Source of the DNA: Sphingomonas sp. A2-49
GTDB lineage: Bacteria > Pseudomonadota > Alphaproteobacteria > Sphingomonadales > Sphingomonadaceae
DNA: 64,000 nucleotides
Reading direction: 5' to 3'
Assembly: GCF_025548555.1 (NCBI RefSeq)
Contig: NZ_JAJLPA010000002.1
Coordinates: forward strand, 1-64,000
A model generated the notes under the pieces. That model worked only from the letters and a program-made list of their open reading frames with translations, did no database searches and was not told the origin of the DNA. Both the position numbers and the translations under genes were made by a program. Below are positions 61,890 through 64,000 of this stretch, in pieces. Position 1 is the first letter of the stretch. The number at the start of each line of letters is the position of its first letter.

Positions 61890-62099
61890 TCAAAGCATCC
61901 CGCCAACAGGATCGGCCGATCGTGAGGCCGCGTCATAGCCGGACTGCCAAGCCGTGCGGAGCTTGCTCCCTCGGCGGTAATGGCATCGGTCGTTGCCCAT
62001 GACGAAGCAGCGCCATCCCGATTTCTCGGCTTCCCACAGCGGGTCTTCCCGCGTGGGAGCGAGCAGGTCCATGAGGTCGACGCGCGTGGCGGCGTTCAT
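61890..62099 (-). CDS. Small Rmf/CrpP-like protein
   Basis: A 69-residue protein. The C-terminal part CHYRRGSKLRTAWQSGYDAA resembles the end of ribosome modulation factor-like peptides (Cys-x-Tyr, then R..W..GY..A). Its start overlaps the stop of the upstream PP-loop gene (ATGA). A ribosome-hibernation role is only a possibility. Confidence 0.5.
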   Translation of the reverse strand: MNAATRVDLMDLLAPTREDPLWEAEKSGWRCFVMGNDRCHYRRGSKLRTAWQSGYDAASRSADPVGGML

Positions 62100-63067
62100 G
62101 GGGGGCCTGCATGATCGCCGAGCGCGCCGGCAGGGAGCGTCCAGCGATCCGCCAGGATCGAGAGACGCCAGACCGGATCATCGGCTTGCGCCAATTCGTC
62201 GGGATGGAGCGTCGCAGCCGGGAACGCGGTGCCGCGATCAGCGAGCTGCGTGACGGTGAGCGATCGATGGATGGTCTTCCCGCTCGCGGCTTCGCGAGCC
62301 GCGACCCGTCGGAAGGCGGCAGGGAAGACGAGCCGAAGCGTCGCCCATTGGTCGGGCGAGCCGAAGATGCAGGCTCGGCAGGACAGGCGGCCCCAACCCA
62401 GGACGTAGGCCGGGTGGGGACGGATCCGCGCTTGCGCGATCGCGTCCCAGATCAGGCGCTCGGTCCAGTCATGGACCGGGCGCCAATGATCGACCGCACG
62501 CGCGAGGGTAGATGTGCGATGCGGCTCGAGCGTCGCATAGCGCGCACGCGAGGGACTTTCCTCGGCGCGCTCGCCGGTGATGACGAGCGTGCGGCCGTCG
62601 AGGAAGCGCGGCTGATTCCGGATCGCGGCCGCGAGCACGTCGATCTTCAGCGCGGGGCTGCACCAGCGCACCCGAAGATCGGGAGAGGTCTGGGGAAAGA
62701 TCCCTCGCGTGCCGGCTGGGCCGTTGCCCCCGGCACGGCCGATGCCGGTCGGCGTCTCGAACGCGATCGGCGCGGTCGGCGCGTCGTCGCGCGCCAGCTC
62801 GCGCGCGAAGCCGCCCTCGCGCCACGAGACGTAGAGCGCGATGCCGAAATGGTCGGCGATCGCGCGGACATAGGCAGGCGTGCACGGCCAATCCATGAAG
62901 GTCGGGCCTTGGCCATCGACATCATGATGGTGCAGCTCGATCGCGTGCGCCGGCACGCCGCGGCTGAGGAGGTGGAGCAGGGCGGCAAGGCTGTCCTTGC
63001 CGCCACTGAATGCCACGATGAAGCGCCGGTAGGCGCCGAGGTCGGGGAGGGCGGCCGGAGCGGTCAT
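62096..63067 (-). CDS. PP-loop ATPase (PAPS-reductase-like), second type
   Basis: A 323-residue protein with the PP-loop FSGGKDSLAALLHLL, IELHHHDVDGQG, RWCSPALKIDVL and VITGERAEESPSRARY, as in phage and plasmid phosphoadenosine-phosphosulfate-reductase-like proteins. CRACIFGS near the C-terminus may bind a metal. It differs in length and motifs from the PP-loop protein at 59.6-60.5 kb. It overlaps its neighbours on both sides by four bases, so ardC, this gene and the Rmf-like gene form one operon. Confidence 0.8.
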   Translation of the reverse strand: MTAPAALPDLGAYRRFIVAFSGGKDSLAALLHLLSRGVPAHAIELHHHDVDGQGPTFMDWPCTPAYVRAIADHFGIALYVSWREGGFARELARDDAPTAPIAFETPTGIGRAGGNGPAGTRGIFPQTSPDLRVRWCSPALKIDVLAAAIRNQPRFLDGRTLVITGERAEESPSRARYATLEPHRTSTLARAVDHWRPVHDWTERLIWDAIAQARIRPHPAYVLGWGRLSCRACIFGSPDQWATLRLVFPAAFRRVAAREAASGKTIHRSLTVTQLADRGTAFPAATLHPDELAQADDPVWRLSILADRWTLPAGALGDHAGPP

Positions 63068-63987
63068 GCTGCTTCACGGATCTGTTCCTCGGGTTCGGCC
63101 AAGGCGTCGAGGCCGGTTGCGCGGAGCAGATAGCCGGCTGCCGCTTCTGCTTTCGCCGCGGCGGTCATGATCGCGCGGCTGTCCTTGCGCAGCACCTTCA
63201 ACCACGAGCCGATATAGGCGGCGTGGTCGTCCATATGCGACGTCGGCAGACCAAGATCGGCACCGAGCAGCGCTGAGGTCATCTCGGCGCAAAGCTCCTC
63301 GAACGCGTAGGAGTCGTCGCCGAACCGCTTGCCGAACGTGCGATCGAGCCGGTCGGGATGGCCGGTCCAGTGGCCAGCCTCATGGGCAAGCGTGGCGGCG
63401 TGGTAGGCGCGGGTCGAGAATAGCTCGACGGGCGGCATGGTGATGGTGTCGGCGGTGCGGTCGTAGAACGCGCGATCGCCGCGCGTGTGGACCGTAGCCG
63501 GCAGCGCATCGAGGAAGCGCTGCGCGCGCTCGGGGAGCGCATCGGCCGGGGGCACGATGCTGACAGGGCTCGGGTAGAAGTCAGGAGACAGCCCGTCGAT
63601 CTGGTCGCAATTAAACACGGCGTAGGAGCGCAGCACGCGCCGCATCTCGTCGGTCGTGTCGCCGGTGACGACGGATTCGACGGTCTTGCTGTAGGATTTG
63701 TAGAAGATCGCGATCTGCGAGCGCTCGCCCTCGCGGACCTGGCCGCCAAGGGCCTGCGCCTGTTTGTACGTCATCCAGGTGCGCGAGTTGTAGCCCGCGC
63801 CCTCGGCACACAGCCACAGCCAGAAGCAGTTGATGCCCTTATAGGGGTCGCCGGTCGCGCGCAGCGGACGGCCGCCAAGGCCGGGACGCCATGGCTTGAC
63901 CCAGGGACGCACCCCGGATTCGAGCTTATCGATGATCGTGTTGGTGATGATGTCGGCAGGCGAGGGCTTGTCGGTGGTCTGTGCCAC
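63064..63987 (-). CDS. ardC: ArdC-like antirestriction protein
   Basis: A 307-residue protein. The N-terminal ArdC domain (ITNTIIDKLESGVRPWVKPW, YKGINCFWLWL, WMTYKQAQALGGQVREGE) binds single-stranded DNA. The C-terminal zincin domain has the metal site LAHEAGHWTGHPDRL and EELCAEMTSALL. ArdC coats or protects incoming DNA from restriction during conjugation. It is the promoter-proximal gene of a leading-region operon that begins near the window edge. Confidence 0.9.
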   Translation of the reverse strand: MAQTTDKPSPADIITNTIIDKLESGVRPWVKPWRPGLGGRPLRATGDPYKGINCFWLWLCAEGAGYNSRTWMTYKQAQALGGQVREGERSQIAIFYKSYSKTVESVVTGDTTDEMRRVLRSYAVFNCDQIDGLSPDFYPSPVSIVPPADALPERAQRFLDALPATVHTRGDRAFYDRTADTITMPPVELFSTRAYHAATLAHEAGHWTGHPDRLDRTFGKRFGDDSYAFEELCAEMTSALLGADLGLPTSHMDDHAAYIGSWLKVLRKDSRAIMTAAAKAEAAAGYLLRATGLDALAEPEEQIREAA

Positions 63988-64000
63988 GATCGTTCTCCTG

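Noticed and set aside
1..64000. Replication initiator, integrase, att sites, rRNA or tRNA genes
   Set aside because: None was recognised. The plasmid versus ICE question stays open.

Overview
The base composition, protein families and control sites point to an alphaproteobacterium of the Sphingomonadales (Sphingomonas/Sphingobium/Novosphingobium type): high GC, an imuA-imuB-dnaE2 SOS cassette behind a GTTC-N7-GTTC LexA box, and an Agrobacterium-order virB/virD4 transfer system. No replication initiator, integrase, rRNA or tRNA was found, so the window is part of a conjugative plasmid or an integrative conjugative element. The window cannot tell which.

Layout. (1) 0.2-13.5 kb is a defence/conflict island. 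A CapW/BrxR-type WYL repressor is divergent from a three-gene operon: an MBL-fold hydrolase, one protein that fuses E2-like, E1-like and JAB peptidase domains, and a four-helix membrane protein. An SbcC/SbcD-like (YhaN/YhaO-like) pair, an AAA_13 RloC/PrrC-like ATPase and a hipBA pair follow. (2) 13.8-25 kb holds small unknowns, the SOS mutagenesis cassette imuA-imuB-dnaE2 (imuB carries an in-frame TAG), an HNH protein, HU, an SRAP/YedK protein, a primase-like Toprim protein and an SSB-like protein. (3) 25.2-39.9 kb is one tightly packed operon for a complete type IV secretion system (peptidase, TrbM-like, VirB1, LPD7 protein, VirB2-B6 with an EexN-like lipoprotein, VirB7-B11, VirD4). (4) 40-45.7 kb is a cargo block bracketed by two related palindromes: two tandem Crp/Fnr paralogues, a third Crp/Fnr regulator, an HWE/HisKA_2-type histidine kinase, small proteins, a glutaredoxin-MauE fusion and a DUF305 protein. 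(5) 45.9-49 kb is the mobilisation module: a relaxase, a MobC-like RHH protein and a sequence matching the MOBP/VirD2 nic consensus (nick predicted after 48855). (6) 49-64 kb would be the leading region, which enters the recipient first. It holds a VirC1-like ParA with an iterated GCTACC region, an SSB, DUF3768, DUF2493, two PP-loop (PAPS-reductase-like) proteins, an Rmf-like peptide and an ArdC antirestriction protein, plus several decayed genes and an IS630-family element.

How it fits together. From the predicted nick, the transferred strand is the + strand and moves rightward. Almost all leading-region genes lie on the - strand, so the incoming single strand is their template. Two structured elements with a shared core lie upstream of ssb and the DUF2493 gene, and start-proximal hairpins precede at least five genes. 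That is the arrangement expected of early-expressed anti-defence genes driven from single-stranded DNA, or of an RNA leader class. The most interesting leads are this leading region with its repeated structured elements, and the ubiquitin-like-conjugation operon at the left end.
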